From contig CAAFLF010000017.1 of assembly GCA_900763685.1 (NCBI GenBank), positions 1-64,000 on the forward strand: a DNA stretch of 64,000 nucleotides, in the 5' to 3' direction. This stretch comes from an uncultured Oscillospiraceae bacterium (GTDB lineage Bacteria; Bacillota; Clostridia; Oscillospirales; Oscillospiraceae). Made by a program: the position numbers and the translations under genes. Below the pieces are notes generated by a model. It worked only from the letters and a program-made list of their open reading frames with translations. It was not told where the DNA came from and made no database searches. Of this stretch, positions 15,536 through 24,424 are shown in pieces (the first letter of the stretch is position 1; the number at the start of each line of letters is the position of its first letter).

Positions 15536-17050
15536 ATGAGAGGCGTACACAGCATCATCGACGACGCGCGGCGCAACGTTTTCACGGAGGTCGCCCGTCT
15601 TGCCTATACCGGGGACTACGACAGCGTGGACAGCATCCCCTACCGCATCATCCCCGGCGAGATCGCCCGGCACCGGAACGACGTGTTTCTGGAGCGGGCG
15701 GTGGTGGCCGCCCGGGTGAAGCTGGCCCTGGGCATGGACATCCGCCCCGGCGCCCCCCGGGAGCCCCTGAGCCAGCGCATCCGGGACGCGGCCACGGACC
15801 AGAAGTACTTTGAGGAGCCGTTGGTGAACATCATCACCTTCGCCTGCAACGCGTGTCCTGAAAAGCAGGTCCGGATCACCGACAGCTGCCAGGGCTGCGT
15901 CTCCCACCCCTGCATGAACGTCTGCCCCAAGGACGCCATCTATCTCGACAAGTTCAAGCGCTGCCACATCGACCAGGACAAGTGTATCCGCTGCGGCAAG
16001 TGCTACAACCAGTGCCCCTACCGGGCCATCAGCAAGATCGAGCGGCCCTGCGCCGCCGCCTGCGGCATGGACGCCATCGGCTCCGACGAGGAGGGCCGGG
16101 CAAAGATCGACTACAATAAGTGCGTCTCCTGCGGCATGTGCCTCGTGAACTGCCCCTTCGGCGCCATCGCGGACAAGAGCCAGATCTTCCAGCTGATCCA
16201 CGCCATGAAGGGGGGCAGCAAGGTCATCGCCTGCGTGGCCCCCGCCTTCGTGAGCCAGTTCGGGGACAAGGTGACCCCCGCCAAGCTCCGCTCCGCCATG
16301 CGGGAGATCGGCTTTTCCGACGTGGTGGAGGTGGCCATCGGCGCGGACCTCTGCACCATTGAGGAGGCGGAGGACTTTTTGAAGAAGGTGCCGGCGGAGC
16401 AGCCCTTCATGGGCACCAGCTGCTGCCCGGCCTGGTCCGTCATGGCGAAAAAGCTCTTCCCGGAGTTCCGGGACTACATCTCCATGGCCCTGACGCCCAT
16501 GGTCATCACCGCCCGGATGGTGAAAAAGCAGAACCCTGAGGCCAAGATCTGCTTCATCGGCCCCTGCGCCGCGAAGAAACTGGAGGCCAACCGCAAGGCC
16601 GTCCGCTCCGACGTGGACTACGTGCTGACCTTTGAGGAGCTCCAGGGCATGTTCGACGCCCGGGAGGTGGATCCCTCCGCCGTGGAGCCGGACCCCGAGG
16701 GGGACTTCACCGCCGGCAGCGCCGCGGGCCGGGGCTTCGCCGTGGGCGGCGGCGTGGCCGCCGCCGTGGCCCAGCTCATCGGTGAGCGGGAGCCGGGGAA
16801 GACCATCCCCATCGAGTACGGCGACGGCCTCAGGGAGTGCCGGAAGATGCTGACGCTGGCGAGAGCCGGGAAGTACAACGGCTACCTTCTCGAGGGCATG
16901 GGCTGCCCCGGCGGCTGCGTGGCCGGGGCCGGGACCATCCGCCCGGTGAAGACCGCGACCAACCGGGTGGCCGCCTATCAGGCCGCCGCCGCCCGCAAGA
17001 GCCCCCTGGAGGACCCGGAGCGGGACATGCTGGAGAAGATCCAGGAGTAA
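15536..17050 (+). CDS. Monomeric [FeFe]-hydrogenase with ferredoxin-type clusters
   Basis: Cytoplasmic enzyme of 504 residues for proton reduction or H2 oxidation with ferredoxin. The N-terminal half has several cluster sites: Cys118/121/126/130, Cys150/153/156/160 and Cys196/199/202/206. The H-cluster motifs are TSCCPAW (294-300), GPCAAKK (342-348) and MGCPGGCVAGAG (455-466). Cys296 would be the proton relay and Cys297, 344, 457 and 461 the cluster ligands. The domain order and GPC in motif 2 suggest the group B type found in gut anaerobes, which I infer rather than prove. AGGAGG precedes the ATG. Maturation genes hydEFG are not in the window. Confidence 0.92.
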   Translation: MRGVHSIIDDARRNVFTEVARLAYTGDYDSVDSIPYRIIPGEIARHRNDVFLERAVVAARVKLALGMDIRPGAPREPLSQRIRDAATDQKYFEEPLVNIITFACNACPEKQVRITDSCQGCVSHPCMNVCPKDAIYLDKFKRCHIDQDKCIRCGKCYNQCPYRAISKIERPCAAACGMDAIGSDEEGRAKIDYNKCVSCGMCLVNCPFGAIADKSQIFQLIHAMKGGSKVIACVAPAFVSQFGDKVTPAKLRSAMREIGFSDVVEVAIGADLCTIEEAEDFLKKVPAEQPFMGTSCCPAWSVMAKKLFPEFRDYISMALTPMVITARMVKKQNPEAKICFIGPCAAKKLEANRKAVRSDVDYVLTFEELQGMFDAREVDPSAVEPDPEGDFTAGSAAGRGFAVGGGVAAAVAQLIGEREPGKTIPIEYGDGLRECRKMLTLARAGKYNGYLLEGMGCPGGCVAGAGTIRPVKTATNRVAAYQAAAARKSPLEDPERDMLEKIQE

Positions 17051-17086
17051 CGGGCGGTTTCGGGAAAAGACGGGAGGGGAATGGCA

Positions 17087-17578
17087 ATGAGAGGCACGGT
17101 CCTGCCGACGCTGATGGTCTTCGCGGCGTACTTCCTGCTGCTGTACGCGGGGGTGGGCTTTTTGCAGGACAAGCGCTTTTTCGGCTCGGCGCCGAAGGAG
17201 AACCTGGCCGCCATCCCGGACCGGAAGGAGCGCTTCCCCGGGGCCCACGCCATCGGCTGGGCGCTGGCCATGGCGGCGCTGCTGCTCTTCCTGGGGGCGG
17301 CGGCGCTGGCGGTGTGGGACGGTCTGCGGCGGGGCTTCGGCTTCGGGGCGTTCTTTGGGCGGTTCCTGGGCATCCTCTGCGCCATGGAGATCTACGACAT
17401 CGTTTTCTTCGACTGGGTGCTGCTCTGCCACTCCAACTTCTTCCCCCACTTCTACCCGGAGCTGAAGGGCATCGTGGGGCCTCAGCAGTTCGGCTACAAC
17501 AAGGCGTCGCACCTGCGGCACTTCGCGCTCTACCTCCCCGCGAGCGCCCTGGCGGCGTGGGTCTGTACGCTCCTTTGA
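17087..17578 (+). CDS. Membrane protein of unknown function
   Basis: Protein of 163 residues with four hydrophobic segments. A conserved-looking patch, EIYDIVFFDWVLLCHSNFFPHFYPEL, lies between the third and fourth. An ATG six bases earlier is in frame but too close to the GGGAGGGG ribosome site, so the second ATG is preferred. It follows the hydrogenase gene by 36 bases, shares its transcript and precedes a terminator, which hints at a link with the hydrogenase. I do not recognise the family. Confidence 0.7.
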   Translation: MRGTVLPTLMVFAAYFLLLYAGVGFLQDKRFFGSAPKENLAAIPDRKERFPGAHAIGWALAMAALLLFLGAAALAVWDGLRRGFGFGAFFGRFLGILCAMEIYDIVFFDWVLLCHSNFFPHFYPELKGIVGPQQFGYNKASHLRHFALYLPASALAAWVCTLL

Positions 17579-17584
17579 GAAAAG

Positions 17585-17616
17585 AAAGGCGTGACCGGAA
17601 CGGTCACGCCTTTTTG
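17585..17616 (+). terminator. Terminator between convergent genes
   Basis: A 12-base-pair stem (17585-17596 with 17602-17613), loop GGAAC, with T runs on both strands. Confidence 0.88.
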
Positions 17617-17640
17617 CTTTGTTTGGGGCAAGGGACGCTG

Positions 17641-17886
17641 TCAATCGGAAGGGGTCTCTTTCTTCCTATCCTGATATAGCCCATACGCCAAAAACAGAAT
17701 CCCAACGATAAGAGATATGATCGAAGCGACCTTTAATGGCGCGCCCACATACGACAAGCCACTAGAAAACAATCCCGCGTTCCAACTGGATACCCCGCTC
17801 ATAAAGATCGCTGCCGATAAATATCTCGTACACATGAAAAGCGCTGACATGAAACAGAAAATGGAACCTACGCCTTTGTTATTCAT
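17641..17886 (-). CDS. Small two-helix membrane protein
   Basis: Protein of 81 residues with hydrophobic segments at about 8-32 and 50-71 and a charged tail (YQDRKKETPSD). GGAGGT lies seven bases before the ATG and a promoter lies 49 bases upstream, so the gene is credible despite its size. It is markedly richer in A/T than its neighbours, which may mean recent arrival. Function unknown. Confidence 0.65.
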   Translation of the reverse strand: MNNKGVGSIFCFMSALFMCTRYLSAAIFMSGVSSWNAGLFSSGLSYVGAPLKVASIISLIVGILFLAYGLYQDRKKETPSD

Positions 17887-17934
17887 CGTCTTGACCTCCC
17901 TTTCCGCTCCTGATTTGCCGCTCTAGTAGTTTCC

Positions 17935-17963
17935 ACTCTAGCACAGAATCGGGGGAGGCGCAA
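17935..17963 (-). promoter_or_regulatory. Promoter of the small membrane protein gene
   Basis: -35 TTGCGC (17958-17963), 17-base spacer and extended -10 TGC-TAGAGT (17935-17940) on the minus strand. Confidence 0.6.
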
Positions 17964-17972
17964 GAGGGGGAA

Positions 17973-18004
17973 CCCGCCGGGGCGGCGGGTGCCGCCCCGG
18001 CGGG
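17973..18004. repeat. Perfect 14-bp inverted repeat
   Basis: An all-G/C stem (17973-17986 with 17991-18004), loop GGGT. It separates divergent promoters and is followed on the plus strand by only a short T-rich stretch. It may insulate the two sides. Confidence 0.6.
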
Positions 18005-18025
18005 CTTTGTCGCTGGGAACGTATC

Positions 18026-18060
18026 CTTAACGGCGCGGTAACGGCCGGCCGTGATAAAAT
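18026..18060 (+). promoter_or_regulatory. Direct-repeat promoter, copy 1
   Basis: CTTAAC-N7-TAAC-N12-TAAAAT. The same geometry, without a normal -35 box, occurs at 28464 and 33337. The repeat of period 11 is like a Pho box, suggesting activation by an OmpR/PhoB-type regulator. The transcript would run across the antisense strand of the 26-codon peptide gene and possibly into the MarR operon. Confidence 0.55.
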
Positions 18061-18100
18061 AAAAGGACCCTCCGCGCCGGAGTCCGGGCGCGAAAGGGGT

Positions 18101-18126
18101 TAAAAAATCCACGCGTCACCGCGTGG
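18101..18126 (-). terminator. Terminator of the 26-codon peptide gene
   Basis: Stem CCACGCG/CGCGTGG (18109-18126) followed directly by a T run on the minus strand, ten bases after the peptide stop codon. Confidence 0.85.
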
Positions 18127-18136
18127 CTTCCGTTTC

Positions 18137-18217
18137 TCAGCGCTCGCTGGGTCTCACAGGGGTCTCCCCATAGATGAGATCGTCCAGGTCATGGCCGAAA
18201 CCGATGTACTTGTCCAT
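18137..18217 (-). CDS. 26-residue peptide with its own promoter and terminator
   Basis: A tiny open frame whose product begins MDKYIGFGHDLDDLIYGE and ends in a short Pro/Arg tail. AAAGGAGG sits seven bases before the ATG, a TTGCCT-17-TATACT promoter lies upstream and an intrinsic terminator follows, so the whole unit is self-contained. The peptide is acidic in the middle, has no cysteine, no membrane segment and no evident leader motif. It is divergent from a MarR regulator and an ABC exporter. It could be a signal, a regulator or a leader peptide; I do not recognise it. Confidence 0.65.
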   Translation of the reverse strand: MDKYIGFGHDLDDLIYGETPVRPSER

Positions 18218-18248
18218 TCTCAGACCTCCTTTCCACGTTTCTGAGGTC

Positions 18249-18277
18249 AGTATACCCCCGGAGGACGAAAAAGGCAA
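18249..18277 (-). promoter_or_regulatory. Promoter of the 26-codon peptide gene
   Basis: -35 TTGCCT (18272-18277), 17-base spacer and -10 TATACT (18249-18254) on the minus strand. Confidence 0.75.
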
Positions 18278-18345
18278 GAGGAAAATTCTACAAATGTCAC
18301 AATTGACGGTACATACTTTTGTGAGTTTTGCTGGTTTGCGGCCTC

Positions 18346-18374
18346 TTGCGTTCTGGGAGGGAGCGTGCTATCAT
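18346..18374 (+). promoter_or_regulatory. Promoter of the MarR-ABC operon
   Basis: -35 TTGCGT (18346-18351), 17-base spacer and extended -10 TGC-TATCAT (18369-18374). Just downstream, around 18380-18395, TTTACAGTGTGAACTA forms an imperfect dyad centred on AGT-GTGA-ACT, a plausible MarR site covering the start point. Confidence 0.65.
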
Positions 18375-18437
18375 TTGATTTACAGTGTGAACTATTACCG
18401 GTGGGAACTACCGCCGGAGACGAGGGAGGGAGCGGCC

Positions 18438-18872
18438 ATGGAGGAGCGGACGGAGCTGCGGGAGGAGCTGCTGCGGGACCTGGAGGCCCTGTACCAGCTG
18501 CCGGCCTTCAGCGACCTGGCGGCGCTGCTGCAGGGGGAGGCCCGGGTGCTGCAATACCTGGCCCTGCGCCGGGGGGAGGATGTGTACCCCTCTGAGCTGG
18601 CGGAGGCCCTGCGGCTCTCCCGGCCCCGGATCACGGCGGCCCTGAGCTCCCTGCGGCGGAAGGGCTTTCTCACCCTGACCCCCTCCCAGGAGGACCGGCG
18701 GAAGGTCTTCGTCCGGGTGACGGAGGCGGGAATGGCCCAGATCGGGGGGCAGTACGCCACCGTCCGGGGCTACTTTGATCGGCTGCTCGCGGGCCTGGGG
18801 CCCGAGGACAGCCGGGAGCTCTCGAGGCTCGTGGGCCGCTGCGCCCAGGTGATGAAGGAGGAGAAAGCATGA
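18438..18872 (+). CDS. MarR family transcriptional regulator
   Basis: DNA-binding protein of 144 residues. The winged-helix core reads SELAEALRLSRPRITAALSSLRRKGFLTLTPSQEDRRKVFVRVTEAG, which matches MarR with the D-x-R-x wing. The frame is open further upstream, but GGGAGGGAG precedes this ATG. Its end overlaps the ABC ATPase start by four bases (ATGA). It probably represses its own operon in response to a small molecule or peptide exported by the transporter. Confidence 0.9.
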   Translation: MEERTELREELLRDLEALYQLPAFSDLAALLQGEARVLQYLALRRGEDVYPSELAEALRLSRPRITAALSSLRRKGFLTLTPSQEDRRKVFVRVTEAGMAQIGGQYATVRGYFDRLLAGLGPEDSRELSRLVGRCAQVMKEEKA

Positions 18873-19576
18873 GCGAGGCGTTCGTGTCCTTTCGGGACGT
18901 GTCGAAGATCTACCGCAGCGGCGAGGTGGAGATCCGCGCCGTGGATGACATCAGTTTTGAAATCTTCAAGGGGGAGTTCGTGGTCATTGTGGGCCCCAGC
19001 GGGGCGGGCAAGACCACGGTGCTCAACATGCTGGGCGGGATGGACGCCTGCTCGGAGGGGACCATCCTGGTGGACGGCAGCGAGGTCAGCCGCTACAACG
19101 CCCGGCAGCTGACGGAGTACCGCCGCCGGGACATCGGCTTCGTGTTCCAGTTCTATAACCTGGTGCAGAACCTGACGGCTCTCGAGAACGTGGAGCTGGC
19201 GGCCCAGATCTGCCCGGACCCCCTGGACGCCCAGGAGGTGCTGCGGGACGTGGGCCTTGCCGACCGGATGAACAATTTCCCGGCCCAGCTCTCCGGCGGC
19301 GAGCAGCAGCGGGTCTCCATCGCGAGGGCCCTCGCGAAGAACCCCAAGCTCCTGCTCTGCGACGAGCCCACCGGCGCCCTGGACGACCAGACGGGCCGGA
19401 CGATTTTGCAGCTTTTGCAGGATACCTGCCGCCAGAAGGGCGTCACCGTCATCGTCATCACCCACAACAGCGCCCTCACCCCCATGGCGGACCGGGTCAT
19501 CCGCATCCGCAGCGGCACGGTGGCGGAGATGAGGCAAAATCCCCACCCCACGCCGGTGGCGGAGATCGAGTGGTGA
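18869..19576 (+). CDS. ABC transporter ATP-binding protein (MacB/LolD type)
   Basis: Cytoplasmic ATPase of 235 residues for the following FtsX permease. Motifs are Walker A GPSGAGKTT (42-50), Q-loop in FVFQFYNL, signature LSGGEQQR and Walker B LLLCDEPTGALD with the switch His in ITHNS. MacB-type ATPases drive mechanotransmission rather than import, typically extruding or sensing peptides and lipoproteins. It sits between marR and the permease, 37 bases from the latter. Confidence 0.94.
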   Translation: MSEAFVSFRDVSKIYRSGEVEIRAVDDISFEIFKGEFVVIVGPSGAGKTTVLNMLGGMDACSEGTILVDGSEVSRYNARQLTEYRRRDIGFVFQFYNLVQNLTALENVELAAQICPDPLDAQEVLRDVGLADRMNNFPAQLSGGEQQRVSIARALAKNPKLLLCDEPTGALDDQTGRTILQLLQDTCRQKGVTVIVITHNSALTPMADRVIRIRSGTVAEMRQNPHPTPVAEIEW

Positions 19577-19613
19577 GGAATTTCTGAATTTTTCCGGAAG
19601 GGAGGACCCCAAG

Positions 19614-22600
19614 ATGCGGGCATTGGAGAAGGATTTCCTGCGGGAGGTGCGGCACAGCAAGAGCCGCTTCCTCTCCCTCTTTATCCTGGCGGCGCTGGCG
19701 GTGGCCTTCCTCTCCGGCCTCCGGGCCACGGCGCCGGACATGAAGCGGACCCTCGACACCTATATGGACGAGGCCCGGTTCATGGACGTGCAGGTGCTCT
19801 CCACCCTGGGCCTCACCCAGGGGGACATCGACGCCATGGCGGCGGAGCCCACGGTGGAGCGGGCCGAGGGGGTCTATCTCATCGACGCCTTCGCCTCCGC
19901 CGTGAAGGCGGACGCCGAGGGCAGCGACGCCGTGGTGAAGGTCTACTCCCTGCCCCAGGAATTGAACCAGCTGACCCTGCTGGACGGCCGGATGCCGGAG
20001 GCGGAGGACGAGTGCGTGGTGGACCGGCTGATGCTCACCAAGATGGACGTGGCTGTCGGCGACACCCTGCGCCTCCGGACCCAGGGGACCTACGCCGATG
20101 CCCTGGCCCGGACGGAGTTCACCGTGGTGGGCGTGGTCCAGTCCCCCTTCTACATCAGCATGGAGCGGGGGACCTCGACCCTGGGCACCGGGCAGGCCAC
20201 GGCCTTTTTGTGCCTGCCGGAGAGCGCCTTCTCCCTGGATTACTACACCGCCGCCTATCTCACGGTACGGGGCGCGGCGGCGGAGGTGGCCTTCTCGGAC
20301 GAGTACCAGGCCATTGTGGACGCCTCGGTGGCGGAGCTGGAGCGGTTGGCGGAGGTCTGGGCGCCCCTGCGGCGGCAGGAGATCGTGGACGAGGCCAATG
20401 AGAAATTGGCGGACGCCCAGCGGCAGCTGGACAACGCCCGGGCCGAGGCGGACGAGGAGCTCTCCGACGCCTGGGGGAAGCTCACGGACGCCCGGCGGAA
20501 GCTGGACGACGGCTGGCGGGACTACCGGGACGGGCAAAAGACCCTGACGGAGGAGACCGCCAGGGCCCAGCGGGAATTGGACGACGCCGAGCGGGAGCTG
20601 GCGGACGCCCTGGTGACCCTGAACGACAACGAGGCCGCCTACGCCGAGGGGCTTGCCCAGTGGCAGGACGGAAAGAAACAGTACGAGGACGGCCTGGCGG
20701 AGTTTGAGGACGGCAAGGCGCAGTACGAGGACGGCCTGGCCCAGTACCGGGACGGCGCGGCCCAGCTGGCCGCCGGACGGCGGCAGCTGGAAGCCGGGGA
20801 GGCGGAGTATGAGGCCGGCGTGGCCCAGCTGACGGAGCAGTTGACGCCCATCGCCCTGGCCCTGGGGAAGACGCCAGAGGAGCTGGTGGACGGCCTCCTC
20901 GCGGAGGACCCGGAGACCCGGGCGGAGATCGAGACCTTCTTTGATGACGCGGACGCGGCCCTGGCCGCCGCCTGGAATGCCCTGAACGAGGCCCCCCTGC
21001 CGGACGACGAGACCATTGACGAGACCATCGCCCAGCTGGAGACTCAGATCGCGGAGCTGGAGGAACTGGTGGCCTCCCTGCCGGAGGACAGCCCGCTGCG
21101 CTCCGCCGCGGAGAAGGCCCTGCAGGCGGCCCGGGACCGGCTGGAGGCGGTGAAGGCCGACCACGAGCTGCTGGTTCAGTACCGGCAGGAGGCCCTGGAC
21201 GCCATCCAGGCCCAGCGGGACGAGCTGGCAAAGAGCGAGACTGAGCTCTTTGACGGGGTGCAGCAGCTCATCGACGGGCGGAAGGAGCTGGACGCCGGAT
21301 GGGCGGAGTACCGGGCGGGCCGGTCGGAGCTGGCCGGGGCCCGGAGCCAGCTGAACGAGGCGAAACGGAAGCTGGACGATGCTGAGGCGCAGCTGACCGA
21401 CGCCAAGAAACAGCTGGACGAGTCCGAGGCGGAGCTGGCCGACGCCCGGGCTCAGCTGGACGACGGCTGGCGGCAGTACCGGGACGGCACGCGGGCGCTG
21501 GCGGACGGCCGGGTCACCCTGGCGGAGGAGACCGCCAAGGGGGAGACGGAGCTTTCCGACGCCCTGCGAACGCTCCGGGACGGCGAGAGGGACTACGCCG
21601 AGGGCCTCGCGGAGTATCAGGACGGGAAGCGGGAGGCGGACGAGACCATCGCGGACTACCAGCGCCAGCTCTCCGACGCCCGCCGGAAGGTGGCGGACAT
21701 CGAGAGCTGCGAGTGGTACGTGCTGGACCGCTCCTCCAACCCCGGGTACCTGGGCTTCGGCCAGGACGCGGACCGGATGGGGAACCTTGCGAGCGTCTTC
21801 CCGGTGCTCTTCTTCCTGGTGGCGGCGCTGGTGTGCCTCACCACCATGACGAGAATGGTGGAGGACCAGCGGACCCAGATCGGCTGCCTGAAGGCCCTGG
21901 GCTACCGGCGCTGGCAGATCTCCCGGAAGTACTTAGGCTACGGCATGCTGCCGTCCCTCTTCGGGTCCGTCCTGGGCCTGGGGATCGGCTATACCCTCTT
22001 CCCCAAGATGATCTTCACGGCCTACCAGATCATGTACGCCGTGCCGGACATCGAGCTCCATTCGTATCCGGGGGTGAGCGTCCTCTGCGTGCTGGCGGCG
22101 GTGTTCTGCACGGGCGCCAGCGCCGCGGCCGCCTGCTGGAAGGCCCTGCGGGAGGTCCCGGCCAGTCTCATGCGGCCCCGGGCCCCGGCCCCCGGCAAGC
22201 GGGTCTTTCTCGAGTACATCCGCCCCCTCTGGCGGCGGCTGGACTTCAACCACAAGGTCACGGCCCGGAACCTCTTCCGCTACCAGAAGCGCTTCTGGAT
22301 GACGGTGGCGGGCATCGCGGGCTGCACGGCCCTCATCATCGCGGGCTTTGGCCTCAGGACCTCCCTTCTCAGCACCATGGACCGGCAGTATGGGGACATC
22401 TATGACTACACGGCCCAGCTGACCCTCCACGCCAACATCCTGGCGGAGGAGCGGACGGAGGTGGAGGAGCACCTTGCCTCCGATGAGCGGATTTTGGCGG
22501 AGGAGCCCTGCTATCTCGCCTCCATGACGGCGGAGACGGCGAAGTACAACATCATGGCCTATCTGGAAGTGGCGGACCCGGAGACCTTCGGGGACTTCGT

Positions 22601-23378
22601 GGCCGTCCGGGATTACCGGACCGGGGAGGTTTTGAAGGCCCCGGAGGACGGCGGAGTCCTCATCGACGAGAAGCTTTCGGAGCTTCTGGGCGTCACCGTG
22701 GGGGATACCTTCACCCTGGCGGGGGACAGCCGGCAGGAGCTGACGGTGGCCGGGATCTATGAGCACTACCTGGCCCACTTTGTCTACATGAGCCCCGCCA
22801 GCTATGAGGAGATCTACGGGGAGGACTATACCCCCAACGCCTACCTTCTGCGGCTGGTGGACGACTCCTCTGAGACCTGCGACGCCGTGTTCTCCGATCT
22901 GATGGATCTCGGCGGCGTGGCGGCGGCCACCCGGATGCTGGACACCCGGGACACCTACCACCACTCCATGGAGCGCATCGACTTCGTGGTGGTCATCGTC
23001 ATCCTCTCGGCGGCGGCGCTGGCCCTGGTGGTGCTCTACAACCTCTCCAACATCAACATCACGGAGCGGCAGCGGGAGCTTGCCACCATCAAGGTGCTGG
23101 GCTTCTATGACCGGGAGGTCTCCGCCTACGTCAACCGGGAGAACGTGGTGCTGACGGCGGCGGGCATCGGTGTGGGCATCCTTCTCGGGCACTGGCTCCA
23201 CACGTGGCTGGTGCGCAGCGTGGAGATCGACCTCATGATGTTCGGCCGGGAGACGGACCCCATGGCCTACCTCTGGGCGGCGCTGCTGACGGCGGGGTTC
23301 TCCCTGCTCGTCAACGGCTTCGGCTACCGGAAGATGCGGAAGATCGACATGGTGGAGTCCCTGAAGAGTGCGGAATGA
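19614..23378 (+). CDS. FtsX-type ABC permease with very long coiled-coil insert
   Basis: Membrane protein of 1254 residues. One membrane segment near residues 20-42 is followed by a MacB-PCD-like domain, then a Gln/Asp/Gly-rich coiled coil from about 250 to 695, then two FtsX domains of three or four helices each. The insert contains two copies of one pattern (LDDGWRxYRDG...EETA...YAEGLAEYQDGK) flanking an acidic middle, so it should fold back as an antiparallel hairpin that reaches out from the cell. This architecture resembles clostridial MacB/YhgE-like exporters and regulators of wall hydrolases. GGGAGG precedes the ATG. Confidence 0.9.
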   Translation: MRALEKDFLREVRHSKSRFLSLFILAALAVAFLSGLRATAPDMKRTLDTYMDEARFMDVQVLSTLGLTQGDIDAMAAEPTVERAEGVYLIDAFASAVKADAEGSDAVVKVYSLPQELNQLTLLDGRMPEAEDECVVDRLMLTKMDVAVGDTLRLRTQGTYADALARTEFTVVGVVQSPFYISMERGTSTLGTGQATAFLCLPESAFSLDYYTAAYLTVRGAAAEVAFSDEYQAIVDASVAELERLAEVWAPLRRQEIVDEANEKLADAQRQLDNARAEADEELSDAWGKLTDARRKLDDGWRDYRDGQKTLTEETARAQRELDDAERELADALVTLNDNEAAYAEGLAQWQDGKKQYEDGLAEFEDGKAQYEDGLAQYRDGAAQLAAGRRQLEAGEAEYEAGVAQLTEQLTPIALALGKTPEELVDGLLAEDPETRAEIETFFDDADAALAAAWNALNEAPLPDDETIDETIAQLETQIAELEELVASLPEDSPLRSAAEKALQAARDRLEAVKADHELLVQYRQEALDAIQAQRDELAKSETELFDGVQQLIDGRKELDAGWAEYRAGRSELAGARSQLNEAKRKLDDAEAQLTDAKKQLDESEAELADARAQLDDGWRQYRDGTRALADGRVTLAEETAKGETELSDALRTLRDGERDYAEGLAEYQDGKREADETIADYQRQLSDARRKVADIESCEWYVLDRSSNPGYLGFGQDADRMGNLASVFPVLFFLVAALVCLTTMTRMVEDQRTQIGCLKALGYRRWQISRKYLGYGMLPSLFGSVLGLGIGYTLFPKMIFTAYQIMYAVPDIELHSYPGVSVLCVLAAVFCTGASAAAACWKALREVPASLMRPRAPAPGKRVFLEYIRPLWRRLDFNHKVTARNLFRYQKRFWMTVAGIAGCTALIIAGFGLRTSLLSTMDRQYGDIYDYTAQLTLHANILAEERTEVEEHLASDERILAEEPCYLASMTAETAKYNIMAYLEVADPETFGDFVAVRDYRTGEVLKAPEDGGVLIDEKLSELLGVTVGDTFTLAGDSRQELTVAGIYEHYLAHFVYMSPASYEEIYGEDYTPNAYLLRLVDDSSETCDAVFSDLMDLGGVAAATRMLDTRDTYHHSMERIDFVVVIVILSAAALALVVLYNLSNINITERQRELATIKVLGFYDREVSAYVNRENVVLTAAGIGVGILLGHWLHTWLVRSVEIDLMMFGRETDPMAYLWAALLTAGFSLLVNGFGYRKMRKIDMVESLKSAE

Positions 23379-23385
23379 CCCCCAA

Positions 23386-23421
23386 AGCGCCCCGGCGGAG
23401 CGGTCCGCCGGGGCGCTGTTT
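23386..23421 (+). terminator. Terminator of the MarR-ABC operon
   Basis: A perfect 14-base-pair stem (23386-23399 with 23404-23417), loop GCGG, and a short T run. Confidence 0.8.
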
Positions 23422-23536
23422 GCCGGGGGGAGAAAAATTTGCCCCGCCCCCTCGCAATGGGACGGAGATTGTGGTAAACTATATCGTTACAATGGAGTAA
23501 ATTGCCCGGATGGGCGGTTGGGAAGGGAAGGACGGC

Positions 23537-24424
23537 ATGGCGAAGCGGGGGAGAAAACGGAAGATCTGGCCTCTCCTGCTGGCGGCGCTGGTCCTCTTCG
23601 CCGTGTGGGAAAACCGGAGCGTCCAGGTGGAGGAGTTCGCCTTCGCCTCGGAGCGGCTGCCGGAGGGGCTCACGGGACTGCGGATCGCGCAGCTCTCGGA
23701 CCTCCACGGGGCGGAGTTCGGCCGGGACAACGAGCGCCTTCTCGCAGCGGTGGCGGGGGCGGAGCCGGACCTGATCCTTGTCACCGGGGATCTCGTGGAC
23801 GAGGACACGGCGGAGCCCGCCGCCTACGCGGGGAGGGTCGGCGCGGCGCTGACCGCCATCGCCCCCACGTATTTCGTCACCGGGAACCACGAGTGGGCCC
23901 TGGGCACGGCCGCCGCGGAGAGCGTGAAGCAGGCGCTGTGGCTCTCCGGCGTCACGGTGCTCAGCAACGAGGCGGTGGAGTTGACCCTCACCGGCCCCTC
24001 CGGCGGGGAGGGCACCCTGGTCCTCGCCGGGGTGGACGACCCCAACGCCTACGCCGACCAGAAGACCCCGGAGCAGCTGGCGGCGGAGGTCTACGCCCAG
24101 TGGGGCGACCCCTTCTGGCTGCTGCTGGCCCACCGGAACAACCACTTTGACGGGGGCTACTGCCGCTTCGGGGCGGACCTGACCCTCTGCGGTCACGCCC
24201 ACGGCGGCATCTGGCGCCTGCCGGGGACGGACGGCCTCATCGACACCCATCAGCAGTGGTTCCCCTCCTTCACCAGCGGGTTCTACCCCTGCACGGACGG
24301 GGGACACCCGGTGTCTTGGGTCTTCGTCTCCCGGGGCTTGGGGAACTCCCCCCGCTGGGCCCTGCGGCTTTTCAACCGGCCCCAGGTGGCCGTCATCACA
24401 CTGGAAAAGGACAATGCGACATGA
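23537..24424 (+). CDS. Membrane-anchored metallophosphoesterase (YkuE-like)
   Basis: Calcineurin-like phosphoesterase of 295 residues with an N-terminal membrane anchor (about 10-25). Metal-binding motifs are visible in order: SDLHG, TGDLVDE, TGNHEW and CGHAHGG. Relatives such as YkuE act outside the membrane on phosphoesters or lipids. A possible start nine codons earlier has a poorly spaced ribosome site, whereas AAGGGAAGG lies before the chosen ATG. The stop overlaps mnmG (ATGA), an unusual partner. Confidence 0.88.
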   Translation: MAKRGRKRKIWPLLLAALVLFAVWENRSVQVEEFAFASERLPEGLTGLRIAQLSDLHGAEFGRDNERLLAAVAGAEPDLILVTGDLVDEDTAEPAAYAGRVGAALTAIAPTYFVTGNHEWALGTAAAESVKQALWLSGVTVLSNEAVELTLTGPSGGEGTLVLAGVDDPNAYADQKTPEQLAAEVYAQWGDPFWLLLAHRNNHFDGGYCRFGADLTLCGHAHGGIWRLPGTDGLIDTHQQWFPSFTSGFYPCTDGGHPVSWVFVSRGLGNSPRWALRLFNRPQVAVITLEKDNAT

